From assembly GCA_022497155.1 (NCBI GenBank), contig MU385753.1, forward strand, positions 372,001 to 436,000: 64,000 nt of DNA, read 5' to 3'. Below, in pieces: positions 23,059-35,885 of this stretch (position 1 is the stretch's first letter; each line of letters starts with the position of its first letter). Source of the DNA: Whalleya microplaca (Eukaryota; Ascomycota; Sordariomycetes; Xylariales; Xylariaceae). The position numbers were made by a program, and so were the translations under genes. The notes beneath the pieces were generated by a model that saw nothing but the letters and a program-made list of their open reading frames with translations, searched no databases and was not told the origin of the DNA.

Positions 23059-26000
23059 TCTGGCTACGTGGGTGGGCTGCATGGGTGGGCTACATGGGTG
23101 TATGACGGCGTAGACTACGTCTCTCTGTTCTTTGTCTTTTTTGTACATACCCCGCTCTCTGGACTTGGATATATCTCTGTTGAGCACTTCTTTCTTTGTT
23201 TACTCTTTTGGACTATTGGATACTATTGGGTTTCTTCATATCTTGTTACCTGGCTCTTTCTCGTTTTTCTTGGCATACCATTTAGGGGGGTTTGGCATCG
23301 ACTATACCACTAATGATTCATGCATGAGATATCAAAGAAAAGTTTAGGGGGTTGTACATTGGGTTTTCTTTGCACAAAAGGTAGCGAAAAAAAGAGCATA
23401 GTTTACATATTGGCATTATCATAGGGGGAGCGTTGAGCACGTATGTAATCATTAGCATAAATACCATCGATCCTATTAATATTAAAGCAATTTTGTATAT
23501 CGGAAATTGGAATACGGATAAAATCTCATGTCTGTGACTAGGTCTCGTAAACTCGCCTGGTTTTTCAAGTACGCAATTTGATATGTGTAGCTGAGTACTT
23601 CGAAAAGCTCAAGGTAACAGGACTCACAGTCCATTTACAGGCATACGTAGGCCATGTGTTCAGACCACAAATGCCACATCACCACTCATACCATACCTCT
23701 GTCTGCATTACGAGGTCTTGTAATCTAACCAACGTCGCCGCTCACGGGCACTACCGAATAACCTGTTTCCCACCCTTACGCTTACGGGCTGGGCCTACCG
23801 GGAGTTGTATGGCGCAAATGTAACTTCGCTTGCGCCCAGTCAATCTAAACACCTCCCCTCGTAATGTGCTCATGCAGGAGGTGCGTGTGGCGTGTCCAGT
23901 CACCGGTATTGCGTGACGCGACGAGGAAGGGATAAGCTGGTCCCTGGATGGATGGGACGTACGCAAAGGGCAAACTGCAAACTGGTTTATTAGGTTCAGC
24001 TAAGTCGCCCGCGCCTGCGCCCATCAATAGGTAGGTCAATAGATGTATGTGTAATGGGAATACGCGGATTGGTGGAATGGTAGGTATGCTGGGAGGGAAG
24101 GGTTGAAACGCGTTACGTGCAGCTTGCGTGCTGTGTGCGGTCCCCTACTTAGTAGAGGTGCCTGATACCCAACACCAGCAACTCCGTGGAGGCAGGGGGC
24201 TTACTACGTTTGAGGCACCTGCGACTGTTTCTTTCTCTTTCGGTGCCTCTAACGAATAAATTGAATGTAGTTATGTAATATATTCTATGTACGTCATATG
24301 TATATTAGCTCACTGCTACCGTGATGAGTATCGCGACACATGCGTTTCGCTCCAAACTACCCATCCATCTTCGCGCCATTCTAGCGTTCCATCCCGTACA
24401 TATATCGCAACTAATCTAGCCCAACTCCTAACTTGCTTTGCTTGAGAGTATTCGTACAGAGAACGAGGATGCTCAGGTAGGAAAAATAAGAGAAAGCAAG
24501 CCAATCGCAGCGCACATACTCGCTATCAGTCTACAGTCTTTGGTTCCTACATCAACACCAGATTGTCAGTTCCGACTGCACGGTTAATCATACATACACT
24601 TGAGTTATGGCGCAGCTTTTCTTCTAGGTCATAGAGCTTACCCTTGTTTGAGGCGATTCTTGATTTTATAGTACTGATGTATTAGCTGACTATGATTAGT
24701 TGATTTCAATTACATGGTCTATGTCTTACAAATCATACTTCACATTACATATTCATTAATGATTAGGAGTCTTAGAGTCAATCCAGAAGGACTTTTGAGT
24801 TTGTTTCATCGAAAATTTAGTTCTTATCGGTACCTTGAATCTAGGTTGTCCTCAAACACGACAATTTTCGATTTGGTAGCATCAAGGTACAAGCAGAGTT
24901 ACATTCTGACGTCTAGCTTACACGACTACATATGTAATATTTCCTTTTCTGTAATCATAAGTAGCGTCTTACCCAATAGCAAAGAAGTATTGGTAGGTAT
25001 AAAATAGAACATTATATATTAATTAGAGGCACCCTGGTATAGCTTCCTTCGCTATGTAGCTTCTTGAGACCATTCTACTAGGTTATCTCATATAATACCT
25101 TTTTGCCATTGTTCGAAACACTTTGCTCAGTGCTTCCACCTGAAAATATATTTATCTGTCTTACTGCGCTATATGTGAACATTGCTATAGAAGACATGAT
25201 CTTCGACTATGACACGATAAGTTTCCAGTCGCGCTACCAAGTGCGCCGGAGCGCGGTGATAATGACGACGGTAGAATCAGCTGCTAGTCCTCAAGCATAC
25301 GAGACTCACTCAGCTCCTTCAAACATTGATGAAAATTGAAATACCGCAACGCTAACAACAGAATTTCGTCGAAGGATTATATGCTATCGCGTGAATCATT
25401 CTGCATGATAAAGCAGAATTGAAGATATACACGTAATGTTAAATGGACAAGTGAGAATAGAATCAACTGTTTAGTATATTATGGCAGTAGCAACTGTTTC
25501 TCAGTTAGTTGAAGGTAGATATTGTAGAAGGAAATTCGAGATAGGCAATGCTAGTGAGGGTAAACAGGCTTTGAGTTTGGGACTATGATAGTTATTGGGC
25601 TCGGTCAGCACTGATGTATTTTGTTGCTCTCATGTGAGCAAAATAAGATGAGTCGCTGTATGGAGATAAGTCTCGGTACAAACTGTAGTTTACTATTATA
25701 TGATCCGACTTAGTCTGTCTTAATACTATATGTCTGGCGCATGTTGAGATTACATTCATCTGAACTCAAACTCATTCATTCAGAGAAGCCAAGTGGAAAA
25801 AGCTTCTAACAAGCTTCCACAGTAATATTAGTTTTCTTTTGTTTTACTTTACTGTAAGTTAGAATACAGTTATACCTGATAGCTGCCGGCGATTGAGAGC
25901 CCCGAAAGCCTGTGTAACTTCATGGGACTAGCCACAGATCTGGATGAACAATCTGTTGGTTATAAACCCAATTGCTAATCTCCTTCTGCATATTCGGCCT

Positions 26001-26331
26001 ACTTTATTGAGATATATCTAAGACTACTGAAACTGGTAATATAGTGCATTGTGAGAAAATGAGTTGAGAGGGTAGTGAGTGAGTGAGATCGATATAGTCC
26101 ATAAACTGCTTAATTGCATGAATCGGATTCCACTATTCCGTACTGCTTAGCTGCATTGGGCTCCGCCACACCACTTGCGCCTCATGACGTCCAGCCACGT
26201 TCACGTCTATCCCGAAATAACCGCGGACCCCTGCAGTAGAAGCTAACGACGTTTCCTGTAAGCTTGGTTGAGCTCCCATTTCAACCTCGTCGTCGTCACC
26301 AATCGTCCCGAGAGAAGCCAGCACCATCACC
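23059..26331. other. Long intergenic region, AT-rich in its second half
   Basis: No gene supported. The first 60 bases carry GTGGGTGGGCTGCATGGGTGGGCTACATGGGTG-type short repeats. From about 24560 to 26100 the base composition is strongly AT-rich and open frames are short and unrecognisable, as in decayed repeat DNA. The last 200 bases are the likely promoter and leader of the V-ATPase gene. Confidence 0.5.
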
Positions 26332-29178
26332 ATGGCTCCGTCTCAGCAGTCCATGTTCCGCTCTGCGGACATGAGCATGGTGCAGCTGTATATATCCAAT
26401 GAAATCGGCCGAGAATGCGTCAACGCGTTGGGAGAACTTGGACTGGTCCAATTTCGCGATGTACGCCATCATCACCATCTTTGTCACCATCAGCGTCATC
26501 ATCACTCAGAATAGCACTAACAGTTGCGCAGCTCAACGGCGATGTCAGTGCATTCCAGAGAACCTTCACCCAGGAGATTCGAAGGCTCGATAATGTCGAA
26601 CGACAGCTTCGTAAGTGTTGAAGCACCTCAGTCCCGTGCAGTGGTCCAGCCGTCCTAACACGTTGTTGCTAGGCTACTTCCATGCCCAGATGGAAAAGTC
26701 CAATATCCCCTTACGAAAACTAGACCTCGATATCGAAACTCTCGCTCCTCCCACCACCACCGAGATCGATGAACTCTCCGAACGCAGTCAGAGCCTGGAA
26801 CAACGCATCTTCCAGCTGAACGACAGCTACGAAACGTTGAAGAAGCGAGAAGTTGAACTGACCGAGTGGAGATGGGTGCTCCGGGAGGCCGGAGGCTTCT
26901 TTGACCGCGCCCACGGTAACGTCGACGAGATCCGAGCTTCGACCGAGGACGACGATGCTCCTTTACTCCAAGACGTTGAGCAGCACAACCACGCTGGTGA
27001 TGTTGAGCGCTCCTTTTCTGGCATGAACATTGGGTTCGTTGCTGGTGTCATCAACCGCGATCGAGTCGCCGCTTTCGAACGTATTCTTTGGAGGACGCTT
27101 CGCGGCAATCTCTACATGAACCAGTCCGAGATCCCCGAGCCTCTGATCGACCCTGCCAACAATGACCCTATCAACAAGAATGTCTTTGTCATCTTTGCTC
27201 ACGGCAAGGAAATCCTGGCCAAGATTAGAAAGATTTCTGAATCGATGGGTGCGGATATCTACAGCGTGGACGAGAATTCTGACCTTCGTCGGGACCAGAT
27301 GCATGAAGTTAATGCCCGTCTTAACGATGTCCAGAATGTCTTGCAGAACACCCAGCAGACTCTCGATGCCGAGCTGACCCAAATTGGTCAGTCCCTGGCC
27401 GCATGGATGATCCTGATCACCAAGGAGAAGGCTACATACCAGACATTGAACCTTTTCTCGTTCGACCGGCAGAGGCGCACTCTCATTGCTGAAGGGTGGT
27501 GTCCGACAAACGACTTACCTCGTATCCGAACTACGCTTCAGGATGTGACCAACCGAGCTGGTCTCTCTGTTCCATCCATTATCAATGAAATTAGAACAAA
27601 CAAGACCCCTCCGACCTACTTGAAGACCAACAAGTTCACAGAGGCTTTCCAGACTATCATTAATGCTTACGGCACAGCGACCTATCAGGAGGTCAATCCT
27701 GCCCTACCCGCCATCGTTACATTTCCTTTCCTGTTTGCAGTCATGTTCGGTGACTTTGGTCACGCAGTGATCATGCTGAGCGCCGCCTTGGCTATGATCT
27801 ACTGGGAGAAGCCACTCAAGAAGGTGTCTTTTGAACTTTTTGCCATGATCTACTATGGTCGTTACATCGCTCTGGTCATGGCTATATTTTCGCTGTTCAC
27901 CGGTCTCATGTACAATGATGCCTTCTCCAAATCTATGACGCTGTTTGACAGTGCCTGGGAGTGGGAAGTTCCGGAAGGATGGCAGGAAGGCGAAGCGCTT
28001 ACGGCTAAGCTCAAGGGCGACTACCGATATCCATTTGGCATAGACTGGGTCTGGCACAGCACTGAGAACGACCTATTGTTCTCAAACAGTTACAAGATGA
28101 AGATGTCTATTATCGTTGGATGGGCACACATGACATACTCGCTTTGTCTCTCATTATTCAACGCGAAACGCTTCAAGAAACCGATTGATATCTGGGGCAA
28201 CTTCCTTCCGGGAATGATCTTCTTCCAGTCCATCTTCGGCTACCTTGTCCTCTGCATTATCTACAAATGGTCCGTAGACTGGTACGCAATCAACCAACAG
28301 CCCCCTGGCCTACTGAACATGTTGATCTACATGTTCCTGCAACCGACCACGCTGGATATTCCACTGTATTCCGGCCAGAAAACTGTGCAAATAATCCTGT
28401 TGCTTCTCGCGTTCATCCAGGTCCCCATCCTCCTGTTCCTGAAGCCGTTCTACCTGCGATGGGAGCACAACCGCGCTCGTGCTAAGGGCTATCGCGGCAT
28501 AGGCGAGCCGTCGAGAGTCTCAGCGCTGGATGACGACGATGGCGACGGGCACATCGAAGGCAACGGGCGCCCTAGCGCGGACACGGATGACGGCGAGGGT
28601 GTCGCTATGATCGCACACGGCGACGACGATGAGGAGCACGAGGAGTTCGAATTCAGCGAAGTCATGATCCACCAGGTCATCCACACCATCGGTAAGTTAA
28701 GCAGACCCCCGCCCTATGGGCATCGTCTCCAATACAAGCACCACTCACTAATGCGTAATTAGAATTCTGTCTGAACTGTGTCTCCCACACGGCCTCCTAC
28801 CTGCGTCTCTGGGCCCTGTCGCTTGCTCACCAGCAGCTCAGTGTTGTGCTCTGGGACATGACGCTCGGACCGACACTCGCCATGCCGGGCGCTATCGGCG
28901 TCGTCATGATCGTCGTTGCGTTTTACCTGTGGTTCTTCCTCACGTGCGCCATCCTGATTTGTATGGAAGGCTGCAGTGCCATGGTAAGTCTAGGCGCCGT
29001 TGAAACCCCTTCACGAGAGAAAGTATCCGCTAACGCCCTTGCGCAGTTACACTCCCTCCGTCTCCAATGGGTCGAGGCGCAGTCGAAGTACGCCGAGTTC
29101 GCGGGGCACATGTTCACGCCATTTTCTTTTATCACCATGTTAGAGGAGGACGACGGGTTAGCCGAGTTCCGGGGTTGA
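26332..29178 (+). CDS. vph1: V-type proton ATPase subunit a (Vph1-like)
   Basis: Five exons are inferred: 26332-26460, 26532-26610, 26673-28691, 28763-28983 and 29047-29178. The four introns are 71, 62, 71 and 63 bp with clean GTAAGT/GTACGC donors. The product is 859 residues, the usual family length. The soluble N-terminal half starts [13 protein letters not shown]. The membrane half starts near [19 protein letters not shown] and carries about eight hydrophobic helices. In exon 4, the [18 protein letters not shown] block contains the essential proton-channel arginine (about residue 757, equivalent to yeast Arg735). It forms the half-channels of the Vo sector and acidifies the vacuole or Golgi. 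A single a-subunit gene is usual in filamentous fungi, so the name does not imply vacuole-only targeting. The ATG lies in a good context (ACCATGGCT). Confidence 0.96.
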
Positions 29179-29920
29179 CGACCTGATCGTTATGGAGGAA
29201 GAAAGGGAGGGAAAGTTGTGTATGAGTAAACTTGTATCGTGCAGTCCGTAGCTATAGATGTGTCTATCAATACTATAACGTCAGGATGGATCCTGGTAAT
29301 CATGATACATTTTGATGTCTATCAGTGGTGTTATGTGGAAGTTGAGGGCGTCTCGGCACTCAAGGTAATCTTCATCCAGGAAAGCCACTTTAACTAGCTA
29401 GTATTATTTGATACGCTGTCAAAGTTTGAGACATGGTGGAAGCTATCGACTACTGAACGTACCGAACGTATGCCTAAATGTTGAAGTGGTTTCTAACGCT
29501 CTTACCTGATATAAACACTACCTAGATGATTTGATTTTGCTACATGAGACATGGTAACAAAACTTCTTTCGCAGCTGTAATACGTTCCGTTGACTCATGG
29601 ATATCTATCCCGGTTAGGCTACATACCCATCTAGCAGCCGGGGGGAGGGGGATAATAGGCAAAACATCACCAGCCCATCGCTGGTCTGGATGATAACAAT
29701 CGCACCATTCTAAGGGGTAGAACATGTAGCAGCAGGATTGAAGAATAACTCCTATATCTTAGGTATATGGAAACAGCGGCTCACCAAAATGATCTTCAGC
29801 TCTGCGACACAGGAGCGAGTATCCTGCCGACCTCCAAGTCGACAGGCGCCCATTCCATGCTGGTGTTGTGTCCTTCGATATATTATATGTATTCGGTCAC
29901 TGACACCGATATAAGCGGGA
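29179..29920. other. Intergenic downstream of V-ATPase gene
   Basis: Likely 3' UTR of the preceding gene, then AT-rich spacer. No gene recognised. Confidence 0.5.
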
Positions 29921-30794
29921 CTAGCCTCCCCGCAAGCACAAGAGGGGGAACTCATCTCTATACTGGACTGTGACTTTCCTAACTCCACGATCGTTAACTC
30001 GCCATTGCACCGTGCTGACGGCATCGCTTGCGCAGGTTGACGTCTCGTCTACCTCGCCGATACACTGTAGAGTGAGGTGTGCCGTATTAGCGAGCGACTC
30101 GGTCATACGGTGGGGCATCACGTCCCCGGCTGTACAATGTACGAGCATAAGCCACAAATGCTCGTACTTATTCACAATGGAGACGAGGTGGTCAGCGGCG
30201 GGCCATGTATCAGCCAACTGTCTCCGAAACCAGTCACGTACGTATGATGGCATATATCTCAAAGGCGCAAGCATCGGCACGCCCTCCACCACTCCAACAG
30301 CCATGAACGCATCCTCCGTGTATGTAAAGGGGTCACACAAGACCAGCCCCGCGAACGGCGGGGGCCTTCGTTCACCTGCGTAATGATCGAGCGTGGCGCA
30401 CGCGACGGCGTCCGGGGTTGTCCCGGACTAGTCGCAATGACAGGTCGTGACCGAGATCCTGGGATAGCCTCTTTTCGCGTGAGGCTTCGTGCCTCGGGTA
30501 TACTTGCAGAGAGAATACAAGCCAGGCATAGAGCGGTGGCCCATTGGAGGAAGGGATGATAAAGCGAAAGACCTGATTGGGCAGAAAGCCAGAGGTCTTG
30601 GGGTGGTCGAGTTTCTGCGTCCACCATATAGGCGCCTTGCGGGCGTAGAAAACGTGTCGCTGGACGAAGGGCGAGCTGTCGAGGAAGAGAGCAATTACCC
30701 ATCCGCCACAAATGAAGGATGCGAGCTGGAGGATCTGGGAAATCATGACCCTTAAACGTAAATGATGAAAGTTCCCATGGACGCGATATATCAT
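29921..30794 (-). pseudogene. Decayed ABHD12-like alpha/beta hydrolase
   Basis: Reading leftward from 30794, the frame gives an N-terminal hydrophobic segment. It then reads PFVQRHVFYARKAPIWW, GFLPNQVFRF and GPPLYAWLVFSLQVYPRHEA, the N-terminal pattern of fungal ABHD12-like hydrolases, up to LRLVRDNP near 30415. Similarity then continues in a different frame: DAVACATLDHYAGERRPPPF, AGLVLCDPFTY and VEGVPMLAPLRYMPSYVRDWF, to a stop at 29921. Family members have roughly 90 residues between these two blocks. These include the oxyanion region and the GxSxG nucleophile elbow, which are absent here. The junction at about 30412-30425 is therefore an internal deletion with a frame change. I see no pair of splice sites that would restore it. 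Upstream of the second block its frame meets a TAG at about 30429-30431. Intact relatives are membrane-anchored lipid hydrolases. Confidence 0.75.
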
Positions 30795-31816
30795 CGTCGA
30801 ATATAGGTCTACAGTAGGCCAAAAGATTAGAATAAAAGCAATAGGGAGAGGTTACGATGGAGAGGAAGATGTATACTGTTCGTCTCAGCTTGAAGAAGCA
30901 GAAGACTTACTCACACGGGTTAGGTAGATAGCTGATAGCCAACTAACAGAGCGGAGAATACTTGGACCGCGAGTGCTCATTTGCTATAGCTTTAAACAAC
31001 CTAGGACCTCAATGACATGCTATGTAATACTGAGAACTATTGTTGTGCTTCGTTTCATCCAGCACATAATTCTCAAATGTATGCTTATTCGACACTCAGT
31101 TGGGAACGTCTGAAGTAGACGGATAAGGAATAGAAGCAAGATAATATAAAGGCTGATGTTGACTCGCGTACTTTAGTTTATTTAGTTGTGGACTGCACTA
31201 TTTAGAAGAAAATAACTAACACCAGCGTGTGACTACCGCCCTAGACCAGCCCAGCTCTGCCAAAAGCTGATATTGACTGAGAGGCGAATGTAAAGGTAGC
31301 AATCAGTCTTAATAAGTCACCATTAGATTAAAGGAGAGAATCGCCACTAGTCTTAACCATCGCGCAACGACAGACATATCCAGCCAACAAAGCCCCACTC
31401 CGCAGGTTTGGTTAAGCCACGCCATCTCAGGCAGAGTATCTATCCTTGGGCTTTTCCGAGACCATTCCAACAAGTCATGTGGTTGTAAACAGAAACATAA
31501 TCTACCTTGATAGTGTTCCGAACCCATGAATCCATTAGACTCCATATATCTACGGTCTCTAGCATATCTGGATTCGCGAGTTCTGCATCTATGAGCTTGA
31601 AAAGCGGAACTTGTAAGTTACACAGAACTTATGAATGTACGTAAGCTAGCTGCAGACTGCTATACAAATAACGATTGCGCCGCCGTCGATCATCTCCGCT
31701 AGTACAAGATGGAGTACTAGGTGACAAAGGAATAAAATCTGTTGTCCGATAACAATCTCGACATTCGCACTTCTTCACTTATTTATGCTTTATTGGGCAT
31801 CAATACCACGATAGAG
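30795..31816. other. Intergenic between hydrolase pseudogene and second NLR-like gene
   Basis: No gene recognised. The stretch is AT-rich. GATAGCTGATAGCCAACTAACA near 30930-30951 faintly resembles the start of the solo LTR at 35568, but no boundaries could be set. Confidence 0.45.
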
Positions 31817-34737
31817 TTATGTGGGGTAGGAGGGTATGTGTATTGAAATTTTCAATGGAAATTCAGTTTTGTCACACTTAACCCTGTGACACACGGTATT
31901 ATGTATTCTTTTCGATTGCGAGATAATGTCCAACAACTCAATTCGAACGATCAGCTCTTGATCGTCGATGCTAGTTGTAAAAGGGTCACGCTGCAAAACA
32001 TGATTCATCCATCGTTCAAAGCTTGGGGAAAGTGGCTGGCAGATGGTATTGTAGTAAGAGGCGTCGGCCGTCCCGACGTGGTCGCGGACGTTGTAGTGGT
32101 GGAAGCACCACGCTTTATATGCGTAATGGCCGAATTTCTCGGTTTTAGGGCTGGGCTGGCCAATCTCGAAGTCTTTGGTGTCCCAACCAAGACAATACAG
32201 ATAGGTGACACATATGTTGAGGAGAAGCAGGTGGGATCCTATCAGAGTGAAAGAAGGTTGGGTGATGTCTTCTCCCGTCTCAGCCCCCATCTCCTGTGAA
32301 GAAGACTGACATATAAGTGCCCGAGTTTCATCAGACCAGATCGGCATTGATGGTAAGATGAATCCATAATTACGTGTCGTCAAAAGAAACTCCCTCGCAG
32401 TTTCGTGTATCAAGTACACCTTGTCGTGAACTATTCTGATGAATTGGCCACAGAGCGATTTGATATAGTTCTCGCACGGATAGACGATATCGTCTTCAAT
32501 TTCGTCGAGTGTAAGCTTGGCACGCCTCGAGACATGCTCCGACGTAATAGAAACTGGCGTAATAGCAAGAGCAATGCTCATTTCCTCCGTAGTAAGGGGA
32601 TGGTAGGCGGCGAGTACTATGCTGAGCAGCTTCTGGGCTTTGGGGTTTTCTAAGCGCGACGCAAGAAGTTCGCTATAAACATTGAAGATGTCACGATTTC
32701 GCAGCAGTTCATCAAGCTCTCGCCGCGACGCGCCCGCCTCTACCTTCTGTTCCAATAAGTTTAGAATCAGAGAGACCCAGAGAAATGTCCGGTCAGCCCT
32801 CACGATTAGCTGTGCCTCGACTTCTTCAAGAATTTCTCGGGGAAGCCCTTGGTGGATAAGATCGTTAATCTTCGCTTTGACAACCTTCGTAATGTCATCG
32901 CTTATCGCGTCTGTCTCATCTTCGCCTCGTAGGCGGATCATGGCGCATTTCACGGGTATGGCTTCTGGTTCCTCGGTACTTCGCCCCGAGAGCGATTGCA
33001 ATGCGTTCTTGATTTGGTTCTCGGGACGGCTTGTCACGAAAAGTTTGACCATCGAGTTGCTCCTCTGGTAGACCGAAGAACCTTTGACCAACTCAGCTTC
33101 CTTCTCGTGGCAGTTCTGCTGCCCTTCTTGTTGTCTGAAATGTTTTGAAATTAGACTCAGGAGATGACCGCGAGACCCAGAGTCACACTCGTCGATACCA
33201 TCGAGGAAACAGATTGTGCTATTAGCATCTCTGTGTTCTGTAAACACAAGAAAGGCCTTCCAAAGTGTTTCCAGTTTCTCAAGGTTGCCACCCTGAAGGG
33301 TCTCAAGTCCCGTCGAGATCAGATCTCTTTGCTGGCTATATAGCTGATGCAAAAGAGCCTTCATTCCAGCAACGGCGCTTGATTGCTCTATATTGTCAGA
33401 CTTGAAGAAGAAATAGCATACGTTCGTTTTTGACGTCTCAGAAGATCTTGACATATTGTCTATGAGGAATGAGGCTAGAACTGATTTACCACACCCGGGG
33501 TCGGCTGAAAACCACAGGAGGGATGGCCCAGGTGACTGCAGCCACGTCTTATACCTGTCGTGGGCGAAAATCCATGTGCATGTCCCTTTCACTCGCGCGG
33601 GATTTCGATTTTTATGTGCATTATAATTTGAGGCGCCTAGCAACTTCATGATATGCTTTGTATGTGCATCATCATTCGATTTTTGGAATGATTCCATGGC
33701 ATTGAACGGATTATTCTCCTTTGTTGACCTTGAGTGCTTTACCAGCTCCTCTAGCCGAGCTTTAATGGGCCCGAATTGATTTGCGTCGATATCAGAAAAT
33801 CGACACATAGTTCGGTGGTCGCGTTCTAATGATATGACAGTTTCTGTTGAAATACCAAGAGTGGCGGAGTTCTTCTCGACTACCTGACGGCTTGCGTTAA
33901 TGGGAGACATCTTCCATAGGGAAATCAAAAGGGTTCGCTCACGACGCAGTTCAAGAAATCCATCTTCAATGTCTCATAACACGAGATGATCCTAAGGTTA
34001 CTACTTTGGTTACGAAAAGATGCTGATATATAGTCGAGGATCCTTGACTGCGGTTCCAAGTCTTCGGCTAGTTGTAAATTGGTGGTCGTACCAAACGACG
34101 CCGACTTGAGGATCTTCGCGATAATGCTTGCCCATGAGGCCAATTGAGAGCCTCTATGAGGTGTGCCAAAGAACATAACCCCCCCAAATTTGTTCTTGAG
34201 GCCAATATAACTTTTACTTTCTTGGGCTCTGATGAAAGCCTGTAAACAATTTAGATGTTGAGTGGCTATAATTCAAGGGACTTCCCTAACCTGTTTGAAG
34301 ACTAGGCCACCGAGCGAATGGCAGATGAATATAATTGGACGTTCTGATTCCACGGGGTTTTTTCTTTGAGCGCTGAGGCCCTCAAGAAGCTGGTCGCCGA
34401 AGTCTGATATATCTGAGGTTGATTTGCTGAATTGGAGTATGGAATTGTACCAGAAAGACATGATACGTGCCTTGGGCACGATTTCGGGTATTATATCGGC
34501 AAGCCAGTTGACATCGGTATCCTCGTCAGTCCAGGTACTCCGATAATGGCCATTCAGTCCATGAATAGCAACAATATCTACACAGTCGACGGCTTGGGCA
34601 TCTTTTGGCACAATCGTATGTAGGCCATAGTCAGGCTTACTAGGGCCCTTTGCGGACACAGTGCCCTTCCCGTGGAAACGCTTTAATGCCTTGGAAAAGA
34701 AATCCATGTAAACTGATAGACAGCCCGGGTATTTCAA
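31817..34737 (-). CDS. NLR-like protein: alpha/beta hydrolase - NACHT, intact
   Basis: Three exons, 34737-34291, 34239-33943 and 33883-31817, are all joined in phase 0. The introns are 51 bp (GTTAGG..TTACAG) and 59 bp (GTGAGC, branch ATTAAC, CGTCAG), giving 936 residues. The N-terminal domain has DIVAIHGLNGHYRSTW, the nucleophile elbow IFICHSLGGLVFKQ (about residue 140) and FFGTPHRGSQL, a SesB/PGAP1-like hydrolase. The second junction yields NCVVVEKNSATLG followed by ERDHRTMCRF, the linker usual in this class. The NACHT P-loop is SADPGCGKSVLAS (about residue 374) and Walker B is FLDGIDECDSG (about 471). A winged-helix block has YLIHETAREFLL. The C-terminal 130 or so residues contain no ankyrin, WD or TPR repeats. 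STAND proteins of this build act in fungal non-self recognition; the ligand is unknown. Alternative starts are possible in the first 10 codons. Confidence 0.85.
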
Positions 34738-35567
34738 CCTGCGAGTTTGACCGCATTGTAATCCAGCTCAAATTGGGCAGCCATGATTGACGGCTTATAA
34801 GCTTAGAGGCGGGTGCGGGGGTTTACCTGCACGTGATACTTATAACAGGCTGGGCAGTGCATGCGTGTTGGAAGAAGATGGATTGGAGGCGGAAAAGAGG
34901 TTGTTGTACTGAAGGTGGAGGACGGCTATGCTAATCTAATCCACGAGTACGCGACTCTCCTACGGCACAGGAGCGACTGCCTGGATGAATGAGCATCTTT
35001 GGAAGGAAGTAATGATCAGGGTATGAATTATACTTGGAATTCACGACGTATCTTGAAGACTATACATATAGTGTCTACATAGTAGAGGTATCTCTAGGAC
35101 CCCTATCTTTAGACTTAGATTCGGGATTAGATGAGCTACTAATAATAAAGCGAAAGTTACTACACGTAGAGCTGTTGGGAATCAAACCTACATACGAATT
35201 GCGACCATTCTACATACGTATATGTACCGTCGACTATCAGAATAACATTGCAATGACCCCGGTATACGCTGTGTTTTCTGATATTTCAGATGTTGGGCGC
35301 ATCCCACGAATGGAACATATCAATATCCCGTACCCATCTTCTGTTGCTGCTGCATTCTCAAGGTAATCTAGGTATAGTCTTTCGGCACGGTTCCAAACTA
35401 CACACATTGGGTAGTAATAGTACTGATCAAATAGTTCTATTGGCTTAGAGTTGTTCATGGGGATAATGGCAAAGCAATGAAGTAAGCTTAAGTTGCTAGC
35501 GATGATGTTTGGCACTATGGAATTGGCAGAGACAACGCTGTTGCGATTCACAAACAGTGGCAGGTAT
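34738..35567. other. Intergenic upstream of second NLR-like gene
   Basis: It holds the promoter of the minus-strand NLR-like gene. Overlapping open frames at 35034-35366 (+) and 35237-35551 (-) show no recognisable domain and neither is called. The first base of the target duplication of the adjacent LTR is at 35563. Confidence 0.45.
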
Positions 35568-35885
35568 TGTCACGGGACAGCTGATAGCTGACTAAGCACC
35601 CCATATATCTGATAGCATCAGATACACACACCACAGCTAGGTTACTAGGTTGCTGGGCACACAGCAACTGGGCTAAATGGTCTGTGCGCTCCGCGCACAG
35701 CCATTTACCCAGTTGCGCATGTGGCCAGCAGTAATTATTCAATACACAACTCATGCCTTTCTACCACACCTCATCAATCCATCAACTACAATAGCACACA
35801 GATATACACAGCATATAGCTTCAATAGGAACCCCCCTAGCGCAGCCAGATGCCCCGTATATCGTGCTAGCAGTTGAGACGTGATA
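35568..35885. mobile_element. Solo LTR, 318 bp, with 5-bp target duplication
   Basis: The element starts TGTCACG and ends CGTGATA, an inverted end pair broken only by one C-to-T change at the right end. The 5 bp on both sides are identical: GGTAT at 35563-35567 and 35886-35890. Five-base duplications and TG-start ends are typical of LTR retrotransposons. No second LTR or pol gene is nearby, so this is a solo LTR left by recombination. A near-perfect 53-bp palindrome lies inside at 35664-35716, with arms GCAACTGGGCTAAATGG and CCATTTACCCAGTTGC and a 3-base loop. The Copia or Gypsy family cannot be told from the LTR alone. Confidence 0.85.

Noticed and set aside
24714..25339. Two open frames in AT-rich DNA
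   Set aside because: Short, no domain, and composition as expected from AT-rich non-coding sequence.
35034..35551. Overlapping open frames on both strands beside the solo LTR
   Set aside because: Neither shows a known domain, and they overlap each other on opposite strands.
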